Notes: a model not told the origin generated them from the letters alone. Numbered from the stretch's first letter, positions 9,396-18,601 are shown. The stretch: DNA of 64,000 bases from Stenotrophomonas oahuensis (GCF_031834595.1 NZ_CP115541.1:3156501-3220500); one strand, 5' to 3'. Numbers and translations are program-made.

Positions 9396-10804
9396 AACGT
9401 CTGCGCGGCTTCTTCGCCTCGATGGTGGGGCGTCTGTTTGTGATCCTGCTGCTGGGCATGAGCGTGGCCGCCATTGGCGCGACCATGCTGGCCGGTGCCA
9501 AGCGCCAGCAGGAGTTCGAGCGACAGAACCTCAATCGCCTGGCCGACCGGCTGCAGGGTTTCGTCAACCTGCTCGACGGCGATCCGGAGCTGCGCGGCCG
9601 GCTGCTGCAGGTCGGGGGCCCGGCGGTGCGCAGCCTGCCCGAGGACGCGCGCCTGGGGCGCGAGGACACCGCGTTCATGGCAGTGCTGGAAGACCGCCCC
9701 GGTGCGGTGGCGCATGCCACGGTGCACTTCACCTCGTTCCGTTCCTGCCTGCCCAAGGCGCAGGAGCTGCTGCCGCCGCCCCCGCCGCCGCAGGCGCGGC
9801 GCAAGCCGCCGCACGAGCGCGATCCCGCCTTCATTCCGCCCAAGTGCCGGGCGGTGCAGTTGCCGCTGAGCGACGGCACCCAGCTGTCGCTGGCGCTGGA
9901 GTCGCCGGCGGTCGCCCATAACGGCATCCTGGCGGTGGACCCGCTGTTCCTGACCCTGCTGGTGCTGGCGATCGGCGTGCTGGCCTATGTGGTCGCGCGC
10001 ATGGCCAGCGCACCGCTGCAGCGGCTGGCCGCGGCCGCCACCGCGCTGGGCGACGACCTGCAGCGTGAGCCGATTCCGGTAACCGGCCCACTGGAGGTGC
10101 GGCGCGCTGCTGAAGCCTTCAATGCCATGCAGACCCGCCTGCAGCGCACGCTGGGCGAACGCACCCAGATGCTGGCGGCGATCACCCATGACCTGCAGAC
10201 CCCGGTGACCCGGCTGCGCCTGCGCCTGGAAAACGTGACCGACGACGCCCTGCGTGAGCGCCTGATCGGCGATCTGGCCGCCATGCAGGCGCTGATCCGC
10301 GAGGGCCTGGAGCTGGCCCGCAGTGCCGAGAGCGCCGAGCAGCGCGCCGCGCTGGACCTGGACTCGCTGCTGGAAAGCATCGTAGAAGACGCCGCCGAGG
10401 CCGGTGCCGAGGCGCACTTCGAGCAGGGCAGTGGCGCGGTGCTGATGCTGCGCCCGCTGGCCATGCACCGGCTGTTCTCGAACCTGGTCGACAATGCGGT
10501 CAGCTACGGCCACAGCGCCCAGGTGCGGGTCGAGCAGGGCGCGGACGGGGTCACCGTACGGGTCCGCGACCAAGGCCCTGGCTTGGCCGAGGACGAACTG
10601 GAGGCGGTGTTCGACCCGTTCGTGCGGCTGGAGACCTCGCGTTCGCGCGAAACCGGCGGGGCCGGGCTCGGCCTGACCATTGCCCGCGCACTGGCCGAAA
10701 AGGATGGCGCGCGGCTGATGCTGCGCAACCACCCGCAGGGCGGGCTGGAGGCGGTGGTGCACTGGCCGGCACCGGCCTGGGCCTCGGCCCAGCGCCCGGG
10801 CTGA
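9392..10804 (+). CDS. Sensor histidine kinase partner of the OmpR-type regulator
   Basis: Inner-membrane histidine kinase, 470 residues. A first transmembrane helix (about 12-34) and a second (about 184-204) flank a periplasmic sensor region of some 150 residues that has a proline run (about 128-133) and two cysteines (119 and 152) that could form a disulfide. HAMP domain about 205-258; HisKA box AAITHDLQTPVTRLR with phospho-accepting His266; then an ATP-binding domain with N box (LFSNLVDNAVSYG), G1 box (RDQGPGLAEDEL) and G2 box (TGGAGLGLTIA). It overlaps the regulator stop by four bases, so the two are a translationally coupled pair. The stimulus is unknown; RstB and MacS-like kinases are the nearest families I can suggest. 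Confidence 0.92.
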   Translation: MKRLRGFFASMVGRLFVILLLGMSVAAIGATMLAGAKRQQEFERQNLNRLADRLQGFVNLLDGDPELRGRLLQVGGPAVRSLPEDARLGREDTAFMAVLEDRPGAVAHATVHFTSFRSCLPKAQELLPPPPPPQARRKPPHERDPAFIPPKCRAVQLPLSDGTQLSLALESPAVAHNGILAVDPLFLTLLVLAIGVLAYVVARMASAPLQRLAAAATALGDDLQREPIPVTGPLEVRRAAEAFNAMQTRLQRTLGERTQMLAAITHDLQTPVTRLRLRLENVTDDALRERLIGDLAAMQALIREGLELARSAESAEQRAALDLDSLLESIVEDAAEAGAEAHFEQGSGAVLMLRPLAMHRLFSNLVDNAVSYGHSAQVRVEQGADGVTVRVRDQGPGLAEDELEAVFDPFVRLETSRSRETGGAGLGLTIARALAEKDGARLMLRNHPQGGLEAVVHWPAPAWASAQRPG

Positions 10805-10942
10805 GATTCACGGAGCAAAGGACTGCGGTTTTGCCTACTATTGGCATCCCCACGCCAGCATCTGCTGCATGAGTGCGCCCTTTGCCGACGGCTGCCCGCA
10901 CCGCGTGACGTCTCTCTTCCGTCTTTCGCCCGGTTCGTGCGG

Positions 10943-13900
10943 ATGTCGGTAAGCGGGGGCGACACCCGGTGGCGGCCGGTACAACCCGACAGCCTCTGGC
11001 AGCGCCTGCTCACGGCGCTGCTGTTGGCGTGCCTGTGGTGTGGGCTGCCCGGTGCCGTACTGGCCCAGGACGGGCCGCCGCCGCTGCGCGACTACGCCAT
11101 CGACGTATGGACCTCGCGCAACGGCCTGCCGCACAACTCGTTGCGGGATATCGCGCAGACCCCGGAAGGCCACCTCTGGTTCGCCACCTGGGAAGGCCTG
11201 GTGCGCTACAACGGCCTGGATTTCACCGTGTTCGACCGGAGCACCCGCCCGGGCCTGCGTGACAACGGGGTCGGCGCGCTGTACGTGGACCGCAACGGCG
11301 GGCTGTGGATCAGCGATTCGCGCGGCAATGTCACCCGGCGCAGCGCGGACGGCCGCTGGCAGGTGTTCGAGCGCCGGCCGCCGGCACCGCAGGTGCTGAT
11401 CCAGGCCATGCAGATGGACAGCCACGGCAAGCTCTGGCTGCTGTACGAGGGCAACGGCATCGGCACCCTGGCCCCGGATGGCCAGTTCCACTACCAGGCT
11501 CCGCCGCCCGGCGTGCCGATGGCGCTGAGCTTCACCAAGCTGGTGGTCGATGCGCAGGACCGGGTCTGGGTGGGCACCCTGGATGGGCTGGTGGTGCGTG
11601 GCACCGACGGCGTGCTGCGACGTGCGCCGGAAAGTTTCGGGCTGGGCCGTGGCCTGGTCTGGCCGTACCGGGGACCGGACGGCGTGCTGTGGATCGTGGC
11701 CGGCGACCGCATCTACCGCATGGTGGACGGGGTGCCGGAACTGCAGCATCAGCTCAGCGGCATCCAGCACATCACCGCCATGCTGCAGGACCGCCACGGC
11801 GATCTGTGGCTGGGCACCGAGAACCAGGGCCTGGTGCGCTTGTCCCGGCACGGCCTGGAACGGTTGCCGGCCGGCTTGAACCTGCCCGGCGGCCGGGTGG
11901 TCAGCCTGCGCGAGGACGCCGAAGGCAGCATCTGGGTAGGGGCCAACGGCGGCCTGTACCGCCTGCGCGAAACCCTGTTCAGCAGCTTCACCGAGCGCGA
12001 CGGACTCAGCGGCGACTACGTGCGCACCGTGCTCGAAGACCGCCAGCGGCAGCTCTGGGTCGGCAGCGCCAGTGGCCTGGACCGCCGCGACCACCAGGGC
12101 GTGTTCCATCCGGTCGGGCTGCGTAACCAGGGCGGCAAGCCGCCGTCAGTGCTGAGCCTGGCCCAGGGCCGCAATGACGACCTGTGGGCAGGCACGTTCG
12201 GTGACGGCATCTTTCAACTGGACGCGCAGGGTCGCACGCTGCGGCAGTTTGGCGAAGCCCAGGGCGTGCCGGGGGGCAACATCCGGGCGATCGCCGTGGA
12301 CCGCAACGGCGTGGTCTGGGCCGGCACCCAGAAGGGCGTGGCGCGGATCGAGGCCGAACGGGTCAGCGTGCCGACGGTAGCGGGCATGCCGACGGGCCTG
12401 ATCACCGCGCTGGCGCATGACGGCGAGGGTGACCTGTGGATCGGCACCATCGAAGGCGTGCGCGTGCTGCGCGGCGACCACGTGCAGTCCATTGACCTCA
12501 GCGCGCTGGGCGGTGGTCGCAGCGTGTTCGGCTTCCAGCAGGTCGGCGATGCGATGTGGATCAGCACCGACCGTGGCCTGTACCGCTACCAGGACGACCG
12601 TCTGTCGCGGGTCGGGCTGGAGCAGGGCATGCCGGTGGATACGGTGTTCCAGCTGGTGCCCGACCGCGTTGGCAACGTCTGGATCAGCAGCAACCGCGGC
12701 GTATTGCGCACCGACATGGCCATGCTCAATGCCGTCGCCGACGGCACCCAGCGCCGGCTCGACGTCGAGCACTACAACGAAATCGACGGCATGGCCAATT
12801 CGCAGGCCAATGGCAGTTCCGGCCCGTCGGCGATCCTGCGTCAGGACGGCACCTTCTGGGTGGTCACTGCTGGCGGCCTGAGCACGGTCGATCCGCTGCG
12901 CCTGCAGCGCTTCCGTGAGCGTCTGGCTCCGCCAGCGGTGATCGAATCGGTGCTGGTCGACGGCGTGCCGCTGCACTGGCAGGGCAGCAACCACAATGCG
13001 CTCCCGGGTGGCGGGCGGCTGAGCATCAGCTACGTGGGCTTGAGCTACCTGATGTCCGAACGCATCCGTTACCGCACCCGGCTGGATGGCCTGGACAACG
13101 GCTGGATCGAGCGCGGTCAGCAGCGCAGCGTCGAGTTCATTGGTCTGCCGCCGGGCGACTACACCCTGCATGTGTCCGCCGCGCATCCGGGCGGCACCTG
13201 GAGTGGCAGCGAAGCCACCTGGTCGTTCACGGTAAAGCCGTTCCTGTGGCAGCGCCGCAGCGTGCAGATCATCGGCGGCCTGTTGCTGCTGGCGGGGCTG
13301 ATCGCGCTGTACCGTTATCTGATTGACCGCTACAAGGCCAGCAACCTGCGCCTGGCGCGCAAGGTCGACGAGGCCACCCGTGATCTACAGGCGCAGACTG
13401 CCAACCTGCAGGCGTTGAACCAGGAAAAGACCCAGCTGGCCGACCGCCTCAAGCTGCAGTCCGAGCAGTTCGAGCGGCAGGCGCGCGAAGACGCGTTGAC
13501 GGGACTGCCCAACCGTCGCGCGTTCGACGAGACGTTGGCGCGCGACTTCGCCCGTTCGCAGCGCAGTGGCCATCCGCTGTGCCTGGTAGTGCTGGACATC
13601 GATCACTTCAAGGACGTGAACGACACGCACAGCCACAGCGTGGGCGACGTGGTGCTGGTGGAAGTGGCGCGCCTGATCGCCTCGGCCTGCCGCGATTCGG
13701 ACATGCCCGCGCGCACCGGTGGCGAGGAGTTCACCCTGCTGCTCAACGACACCCGCCTCGGTGAAGCCGCGCACGTGTGCGCGCGACTGCGTGGGCTGTT
13801 CCACGATCATCCGGACTGGGCGGGCATTCCCGGTTTGAAGGTGACCTTCAGTGCGGGCCTGGTTGAGCTGGATACCGCTGATCGCACGCCGATGCTGTTG

Positions 13901-13969
13901 TATCAGCGTGCCGACCGGGCGTTGTATCGGGCCAAGAGCGAAGGCCGCGACCGAACGGCGATCGGTTGA
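10943..13969 (+). CDS. Periplasmic two-component-type propeller sensor with GGDEF diguanylate cyclase
   Basis: Large membrane-bound protein likely to make cyclic di-GMP in response to a periplasmic ligand. From the ATG at 10943 it has 1008 residues; an upstream TTG at 10841 would add 34. A signal peptide or anchor (LLTALLLACLWCGLPGAVLAQ) is followed by about a dozen regulator-propeller repeats with the recurring pattern D..G.LW.GT..GL..., a Y_Y_Y domain (SYVGLSYLM, PPGDYTLHVSA), one transmembrane helix (IIGGLLLLAGLIALYRYLI), a coiled coil and a C-terminal GGDEF domain. The active-site motif is GGEEF, with substrate residues in VVLDIDHFKDVND, so catalysis is expected. It resembles hybrid BT-type propeller sensors but ends in GGDEF instead of a kinase. 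It follows the histidine kinase gene on the same strand after about 140 bases. Confidence 0.9.
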   Translation: MSVSGGDTRWRPVQPDSLWQRLLTALLLACLWCGLPGAVLAQDGPPPLRDYAIDVWTSRNGLPHNSLRDIAQTPEGHLWFATWEGLVRYNGLDFTVFDRSTRPGLRDNGVGALYVDRNGGLWISDSRGNVTRRSADGRWQVFERRPPAPQVLIQAMQMDSHGKLWLLYEGNGIGTLAPDGQFHYQAPPPGVPMALSFTKLVVDAQDRVWVGTLDGLVVRGTDGVLRRAPESFGLGRGLVWPYRGPDGVLWIVAGDRIYRMVDGVPELQHQLSGIQHITAMLQDRHGDLWLGTENQGLVRLSRHGLERLPAGLNLPGGRVVSLREDAEGSIWVGANGGLYRLRETLFSSFTERDGLSGDYVRTVLEDRQRQLWVGSASGLDRRDHQGVFHPVGLRNQGGKPPSVLSLAQGRNDDLWAGTFGDGIFQLDAQGRTLRQFGEAQGVPGGNIRAIAVDRNGVVWAGTQKGVARIEAERVSVPTVAGMPTGLITALAHDGEGDLWIGTIEGVRVLRGDHVQSIDLSALGGGRSVFGFQQVGDAMWISTDRGLYRYQDDRLSRVGLEQGMPVDTVFQLVPDRVGNVWISSNRGVLRTDMAMLNAVADGTQRRLDVEHYNEIDGMANSQANGSSGPSAILRQDGTFWVVTAGGLSTVDPLRLQRFRERLAPPAVIESVLVDGVPLHWQGSNHNALPGGGRLSISYVGLSYLMSERIRYRTRLDGLDNGWIERGQQRSVEFIGLPPGDYTLHVSAAHPGGTWSGSEATWSFTVKPFLWQRRSVQIIGGLLLLAGLIALYRYLIDRYKASNLRLARKVDEATRDLQAQTANLQALNQEKTQLADRLKLQSEQFERQAREDALTGLPNRRAFDETLARDFARSQRSGHPLCLVVLDIDHFKDVNDTHSHSVGDVVLVEVARLIASACRDSDMPARTGGEEFTLLLNDTRLGEAAHVCARLRGLFHDHPDWAGIPGLKVTFSAGLVELDTADRTPMLLYQRADRALYRAKSEGRDRTAIG

Positions 13970-13982
13970 CCCCACATTGCGT

Positions 13983-14048
13983 TGACACGCATGGCGTGTC
14001 ACTACGACCCATGGTCGCGCGATCTGTAGTGACGCGCCATGCGCGTCA
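13983..14048. repeat. Inverted pair of SMAG palindromes between convergent genes
   Basis: TGACACGCATGGCGTGTCA followed by CTAC (13983-14005) faces a GTAG-led copy (14026-14048). The pair sits exactly between the convergent GGDEF gene and rnt, so it may serve as a bidirectional 3' end structure. Confidence 0.75.
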
Positions 14049-14056
14049 ACTCGAAA

Positions 14057-14734
<678 letters not shown>

Positions 14735-14773
14735 TTAGCAGAGGCACCCTGACGGCCCCTTTCATCGCACCGT

Positions 14774-15424
14774 TCATGCCGGTGCCTGCTGGGTGTTGCA
14801 GGCCACCAGCAGCAGGACCCCCGCCGCCAGCAGCAGGCCCAGTGCGGCGGCCGGCATCAGCCAGGACAGCGGCAGGGCCACGGCGGCAGCCAGCAGGCCC
14901 CAGCTACGCGGCGTGCTGGCCACGCGCGGCAGCGGATGGCGCTGCCACCACGCATCCAGGCTCAGTGCCCCGGGGCCATTGAGCAGCAACGGCAGCAGCA
15001 TCACCACATACAGCAGCGGCAGTTTGAAGTTGCCAAAGCCCTGGTCGGTGATCGCATAACCCTGGGCCAGCTCGGCCAGCGAATCCCACTGCATGGGCCA
15101 GTGCACGGCTGCGGTGGCCACTACGGTCAGCCCGATCAGCGCCGCCGCCGTGGTCCGCGTGGCCAGCCCCAGCAACAACATCAGTGCGCCGACCAGCTCC
15201 ATCCACGTGGCAAGCTGCCAGTTGAGCGCGGACGGCAGCCAGCGCAGCGGCAGCGGAAAGCCGGCCTGGATGTCATCGAACCAGTTGCTGCCCAGCCACT
15301 TCTCGCGGCCGGACTCGAAGAATTCCCAGGCCAGCAGCAGGCGCAGGCCCAATGGGGCGAGCCAGCGGCCCAGGGCGTGGAGATGGGCGTGCAACGCACG
15401 GGTGGTCTGCAACAGTGAGGTCAT
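14774..15424 (-). CDS. hvfX: DoxX-family membrane protein of the hvf operon (HvfX-like)
   Basis: A 216-residue inner-membrane protein with the DoxX fold: segments such as [32 protein letters not shown] and [15 protein letters not shown] are membrane helices, with two further helices at the C-terminus. The start ATG at 15424 ([14 protein letters not shown]) fits better than the longer open frame. It is the last gene of the sigma-hvfABC operon, 76 bases after hvfC. DoxX genes regularly end operons that encode DUF692/DUF2063 RiPP maturases, and these members are called HvfX-type. The role is unknown; a quinone- or redox-linked membrane step, or export, are possibilities. Confidence 0.85.
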   Translation of the reverse strand: MTSLLQTTRALHAHLHALGRWLAPLGLRLLLAWEFFESGREKWLGSNWFDDIQAGFPLPLRWLPSALNWQLATWMELVGALMLLLGLATRTTAAALIGLTVVATAAVHWPMQWDSLAELAQGYAITDQGFGNFKLPLLYVVMLLPLLLNGPGALSLDAWWQRHPLPRVASTPRSWGLLAAAVALPLSWLMPAAALGLLLAAGVLLLVACNTQQAPA

Positions 15425-15460
15425 CAGCGCAATCTCAGGTAGGAGTGTTCCTACAAGAGG

Positions 15461-15488
15461 GCCGGCGCAGCACGAAGGATGCGCCGGC
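15461..15488. other. Hairpin between hvfC and hvfX
   Basis: Inverted repeat GCCGGCGCA (15461-15469) and TGCGCCGGC (15480-15488) in the 76-base hvfC-hvfX gap. There is no T-run, so it more likely moderates read-through or protects the upstream mRNA than fully terminates. A smaller TAGGAG/TTCCTA palindrome lies nearby at 15440-15453. Confidence 0.4.
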
Positions 15489-15500
15489 TTGCGCGGTTGT

Positions 15501-16253
15501 TCAGCCGGGCGTCGGCAATACCGGTCCAATCACGTCAGCGGCCAGCAGCTGGGCCAGCAACGCGCGCCCGTCGGTTTCAATTTGCGCCGGCGAAAGGCCG
15601 TGTTGCACCGCCAGCGTCTGCAGATGCTCGCCGCCGGTGCGGGGCGGTCCCACATTGATCTGTTCCAGCAACTGCCAGGCCAAGGCGCTGAGTGTGGCGA
15701 ACACCACCTCGCCGCCGGCCACGCGCCGGGCCAGCAGAAAGGTCGGCTGCGCGGGCGGCTGCACGGGCTGGTGATCGCGGCCCAGCTGCTGCACCGGCCA
15801 GTGGTAGCCCAGCGGCCAGGCCAGGCCGGATACCTGCAGGACCGATGTCCACGGATCGGTGCCGGGCGGCACCGGGGGCAACGGTTCAGCCGCGCTGCCC
15901 TGCAGGGCCTGTTCGACCCACTCGTAGTGCGCCAGCTCGGCCAGGAACGGACGTGGCAGGTCGTCGCAGGTCTGCAGCCAGCCCACGAACTCGGCGGCCA
16001 CTTCGGTGAACAGCGGCGAGCTGCAGCGGTGCTCGGCGAAATAGCGCCGGCACAGCGCGTGCCATTCGGCGGTGGCCAGTACCTGCAGCAGCACCGGAAA
16101 GCTACCCGCCAGCAGCGCCTGCAGATTGTTGAACAGCAGATCGCGGTAAACCTGCAGGCGGGTATCATCGAGGCCGGCCGGCGCCGGCCGCTGTTCGGGG
16201 TCGCGCAGATGCGCGGTCAGCGCATGCTGCTGTGCGCGCAGGATGTCGCTCAT
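15501..16253 (-). CDS. hvfC: HvfC family RiPP maturation partner (DUF2063)
   Basis: A 250-residue DUF2063 protein. The N-terminal part ([18 protein letters not shown], then [28 protein letters not shown]) is the conserved domain once called putative DNA-binding. In studied systems this type of partner carries a RiPP recognition element and presents the precursor peptide to the iron oxidase. The C-terminal half ([27 protein letters not shown]) matches the recognition-element part. Its ATG overlaps the hvfB stop (ATGA), implying coupled synthesis of the two maturation subunits. Family assignment is firm; action on HvfA is inferred from the operon and from the H. influenzae oxazolin system. Confidence 0.9.
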   Translation of the reverse strand: MSDILRAQQHALTAHLRDPEQRPAPAGLDDTRLQVYRDLLFNNLQALLAGSFPVLLQVLATAEWHALCRRYFAEHRCSSPLFTEVAAEFVGWLQTCDDLPRPFLAELAHYEWVEQALQGSAAEPLPPVPPGTDPWTSVLQVSGLAWPLGYHWPVQQLGRDHQPVQPPAQPTFLLARRVAGGEVVFATLSALAWQLLEQINVGPPRTGGEHLQTLAVQHGLSPAQIETDGRALLAQLLAADVIGPVLPTPG

Positions 16254-17125
16254 GCCGCCTCCTGCCGGGGTGCCTGCGCAAGGATGCGGCGCACCTGCTG
16301 CAGTTCCTCGCGCAGCTCGACATAAGGTGGGAAATTGAAGTCGCGTTCCAGCAGGGTCGGGCGCGCGCCGAAGCGGGCACAGGCCTGGCGCAGCAGCGCC
16401 CACACCGGGTCGATCACCGGGCCGCCGTGGGTGTCGATCTTCAGCTGCGGGCTTTCATCAAAATGCCCGGCCACATGCATGCACACCACGCGCTCTGCGG
16501 GCAGGCCATCGATGAAGGCGGCCGCGTCATAGCCATGATTGGTGGCGTTGACGTACACATTGTTGACGTCCAGCAGCAGGTCGCAGTCGGCTTCGGCAAG
16601 CACGGCGCGGGTGAAGTCCAGTTCGCTCATCGCCGCATGCGGGGTCAGGTACGTCGACACGTTTTCCACCGCGATGCGCCGGCCCAGGCGGTCCTGCACC
16701 TGGGCGATGCGCGCGGCGGTGTGGCGCACCGCTTCGTCGGTGAACGGCAGCGGCAGCAGGTCATACAGGTGACCATCGTCGCTGCAGTAGCTGAGGTGTT
16801 CGCTGTACAGCACGGCGTTGTGCTGGCGCAGAAAGGCCCCGACCTGGTCGATGAAGGCCAGGTCCAGCGGCGCGCTGCCGCCCAGTGACAGCGACAGGCC
16901 GTGACAGGTCAGTGGATAGCGTTGGCTGAGCGCCTGCAGGCGTTCGGCCCACACGCCGCCCAGCCCGATCCAGTTTTCCGGCGCGCACTCCAGGAAATCA
17001 AGGTCGCCCGGCGCGGCGCTTTCGAGGTCGTCCAGCAGCGCCCGGCGCAGTCCCAGTCCCACCGCCGCCGCAGGCAGCGGCGGTGGGGCGTGGCGACGCG
17101 GGGGCGTGGCGTCAGTGCGAAGCAC
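16250..17125 (-). CDS. hvfB: HvfB family multinuclear non-heme iron oxidase (MNIO, DUF692)
   Basis: Iron-dependent oxidative enzyme that, in the related H. influenzae oxazolin system, converts Cys in EGKCG motifs to oxazolone/thioamide pairs. The TIM-barrel metal-binding motifs are visible: [46 protein letters not shown] and [10 protein letters not shown] chose the GTG at 17125, which overlaps hvfA by 14 bases, has GAAGG about ten bases upstream and gives 291 residues, the usual family size; upstream frame is only the antisense-like Arg/Pro-rich reading of hvfA. The family's DVNN and HxAGH signatures and the adjacent EGKCG peptide make the role strong by context. Chemistry on this particular peptide is inferred. 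Confidence 0.93.
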   Translation of the reverse strand: MLRTDATPPRRHAPPPLPAAAVGLGLRRALLDDLESAAPGDLDFLECAPENWIGLGGVWAERLQALSQRYPLTCHGLSLSLGGSAPLDLAFIDQVGAFLRQHNAVLYSEHLSYCSDDGHLYDLLPLPFTDEAVRHTAARIAQVQDRLGRRIAVENVSTYLTPHAAMSELDFTRAVLAEADCDLLLDVNNVYVNATNHGYDAAAFIDGLPAERVVCMHVAGHFDESPQLKIDTHGGPVIDPVWALLRQACARFGARPTLLERDFNFPPYVELREELQQVRRILAQAPRQEAA

Positions 17126-17459
17126 CGCACTTGCCTTCGCCGCACTTGCCCTCGCTGCCCTTCTTCTGGGCGGCGGGCTTGGGCGCGGCCTTGGCCTTGT
17201 CGACCCCGCACTTGCCTTCACCACACTTGCCCTCGGCATGCTTCTTGTCGGCGGGCTTGGCGTGGCTGGAACCGCACTTGCCTTCACCGCACTTGCCTTC
17301 AGCGGCCTTGGCCTCGGCCTTGGGGGCGGCCTGCGCGGCCAGGGCATAGCCCTGGGCCAGGTCGGTCATCGAGAAGGCCGAGGCGGTGCCCGCCAGGCCG
17401 AGGCCGCCGGCCAGGGCAGCACAGGTCAGCAGGGAAACGCGGGTGTGGGTCTTGCTCAT
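17112..17459 (-). CDS. hvfA: HvfA family RiPP metallophore precursor with six EGKCG motifs
   Basis: A 115-residue secreted precursor. Residues 1-28 form a Sec signal peptide ending TASA; a short conserved leader follows ([15 protein letters not shown]), then a Lys/Ala-rich region with three tandem [10 protein letters not shown] blocks at 54-63, 76-85 and 103-112. That gives six EGKCG motifs, with Cys57, 62, 79, 84, 106 and 111; the only other Cys (13) is in the signal peptide. ATG at 17459 has AAGGAG well placed; the longer open frame is not used. In H. influenzae a peptide of this family is modified on six Cys and binds Cu(I) (oxazolin). Here it is preceded by an ECF sigma gene and followed, overlapping, by hvfB. 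Expected product: periplasmic or exported copper-binding peptide. Confidence 0.93.
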   Translation of the reverse strand: MSKTHTRVSLLTCAALAGGLGLAGTASAFSMTDLAQGYALAAQAAPKAEAKAAEGKCGEGKCGSSHAKPADKKHAEGKCGEGKCGVDKAKAAPKPAAQKKGSEGKCGEGKCGASH

Positions 17460-17539
17460 GGAAACAACTCCTTGAAAGGTCCGGAAAAGCCGGGGTGGTG
17501 CGGAGGGGAGCATGCCGCAATCGCGGCACGCGGGGAACA

Positions 17540-18049
17540 TCAGGCCAGGTACTCGCGCGCCATGACACGGGCACGATGCAGCCGGGCTTTGATGGTGTCG
17601 GGGGTGGTCAGCAGCTGGTCCGCCATTTCGGCGATGGACAGCCCTTCCAGGTCGCGCAGCAGGATGACTTCGCGGTAGTGCGCAGGCAGTGATTCCAGCG
17701 CGGCGGCGCAGTCGCGCCGCAGTTCCTCGGTATCGCGCGGCGCGGGCGGCAGGATTTCCTCGCGCAGTTCCTCATGCTGCCAGTGGCAGCGGGCGCGCTT
17801 GAGCCGGTTGCACTCGCGCTTGACGATGCGGAAGGCCCACGAGGTGAAGCATTCCAGCACGCGCAGGCCGGTCAGCCGCCGCGACACGGTGATCAGGCTT
17901 TCCTGAACCGCGTCTTCGACGTCGTTGATGACGCAGTGGTACTCGGCATATCGGCGCAGATGCTGGCGCGACTGGCCCAGCACGCGTTCGAGCGCATCCC
18001 GGTCACCGCGATGGGCGGCAGCGAGTTCGAGCGGGCAGAGATGTTGCAT
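17540..18049 (-). CDS. ECF sigma factor of the hvf operon
   Basis: Extracytoplasmic-function RNA polymerase sigma factor of about 169 residues. Region 2 includes [25 protein letters not shown] and [20 protein letters not shown]; region 4 is [26 protein letters not shown] followed by [20 protein letters not shown], a normal helix-turn-helix. ATG at 18049 preceded by CAGGA is preferred; a GTG at 18079 would add ten residues. It lies 80 bases upstream of hvfA on the same strand. Sigma factors of this kind (SigF in Caulobacter) drive related bufferin operons under metal or redox stress with the anti-sigma NrsF. No anti-sigma gene is next to it here. I could not identify a convincing ECF promoter upstream of it or of hvfA. 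Confidence 0.9.
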   Translation of the reverse strand: MQHLCPLELAAAHRGDRDALERVLGQSRQHLRRYAEYHCVINDVEDAVQESLITVSRRLTGLRVLECFTSWAFRIVKRECNRLKRARCHWQHEELREEILPPAPRDTEELRRDCAAALESLPAHYREVILLRDLEGLSIAEMADQLLTTPDTIKARLHRARVMAREYLA

Positions 18050-18185
18050 CGCGGCGGAGATCCTGTGTGTCAGCGGCACAGGATAAGAGGCGCAGGGCAG
18101 GGGAATGGATGCGCGCCCCGCACAGGTCCTGACAGCAACGGTTCAGGCAAAAAGAACAGGTGACGAAGCGAGCCGATCCCGTCAA

Positions 18186-18222
18186 AACAAACATCCCGCG
18201 CCGGCACAGGCCGACGCGGGAT
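18186..18222 (-). terminator. Rho-independent terminator after the rcnB-like gene
   Basis: Read on the minus strand: CATCCCGCG, a loop, CGCGGGATG, then TTTGTTTTG. It ends the rcnB-like transcript just before the sigma-hvf operon on the same strand, so the latter probably has its own promoter downstream of this point. Confidence 0.75.
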
Positions 18223-18250
18223 GCAGGGACGAGTGGTACTGGTGCGGACC

Positions 18251-18601
18251 TCAGCGGCCGTTGAGCACCACATTCGCAATCAGGCCGGTGGCGACGGCGA
18301 TCAGCACGTAACGCCCATCCACCTGACGCCATTCCTGGCCGCGCGCTGGCGCGTGCAGACCGTGGCGATGGTAGTCACGCACGTAGCTGCCGCGGTGATC
18401 GCGGGGCAGATAGCCACCGCGCTTCGGCGGGGCCTTGTAGGCGTGGCCATGCGAAGGACCCCGGTGGTCGTCGCGGTGGTCGTGGCGCTGGTCGTGACGG
18501 TCGTAGCGATTGCGGTCGTCATGAGGGCCGGGGGCGGCGAAGGCCGAGCCGGTGGCAGCCAGCAGACTCAGGGCGAGCGAGGCAGCGATCAGTCGTTTCA
18601 T
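18251..18601 (-). CDS. His/Arg-rich periplasmic protein, RcnB-like
   Basis: A 116-residue exported protein. A signal peptide (MKRLIAASLALSLLAATGSAFA) is followed by a striking His/Asp/Arg-rich stretch at about 26-52 (repeated DRHD, DHRD, HGH), then a YLPRDHRGSYVRDYHRHGL segment and GQEWRQVDGRYVLIAVATGLIANVVL, the W..v.d.YvLia...G.I pattern of RcnB-family proteins. RcnB in E. coli affects nickel/cobalt homeostasis; most relatives are uncharacterised. The His-rich stretch could bind metal. The ATG at 18601 begins the signal peptide. It sits between phoU and the hvf operon on the same strand, with its own terminator and an RstA-box-like motif about 100 bases upstream. Confidence 0.8.
   Translation of the reverse strand: MKRLIAASLALSLLAATGSAFAAPGPHDDRNRYDRHDQRHDHRDDHRGPSHGHAYKAPPKRGGYLPRDHRGSYVRDYHRHGLHAPARGQEWRQVDGRYVLIAVATGLIANVVLNGR

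Noticed and set aside
17083..17692. Plus-strand frames with repetitive Leu/Ala or Pro/His/Leu-rich strings
   Set aside because: They are the complement of the EGKCG repeats of hvfA and of the sigma gene; repetitiveness is inherited.
18080..18190. ECF promoter (GTAACC/CGAA-like) upstream of the sigma gene
   Set aside because: TGAACC occurs but no matching -10 at the right spacing; not supported.
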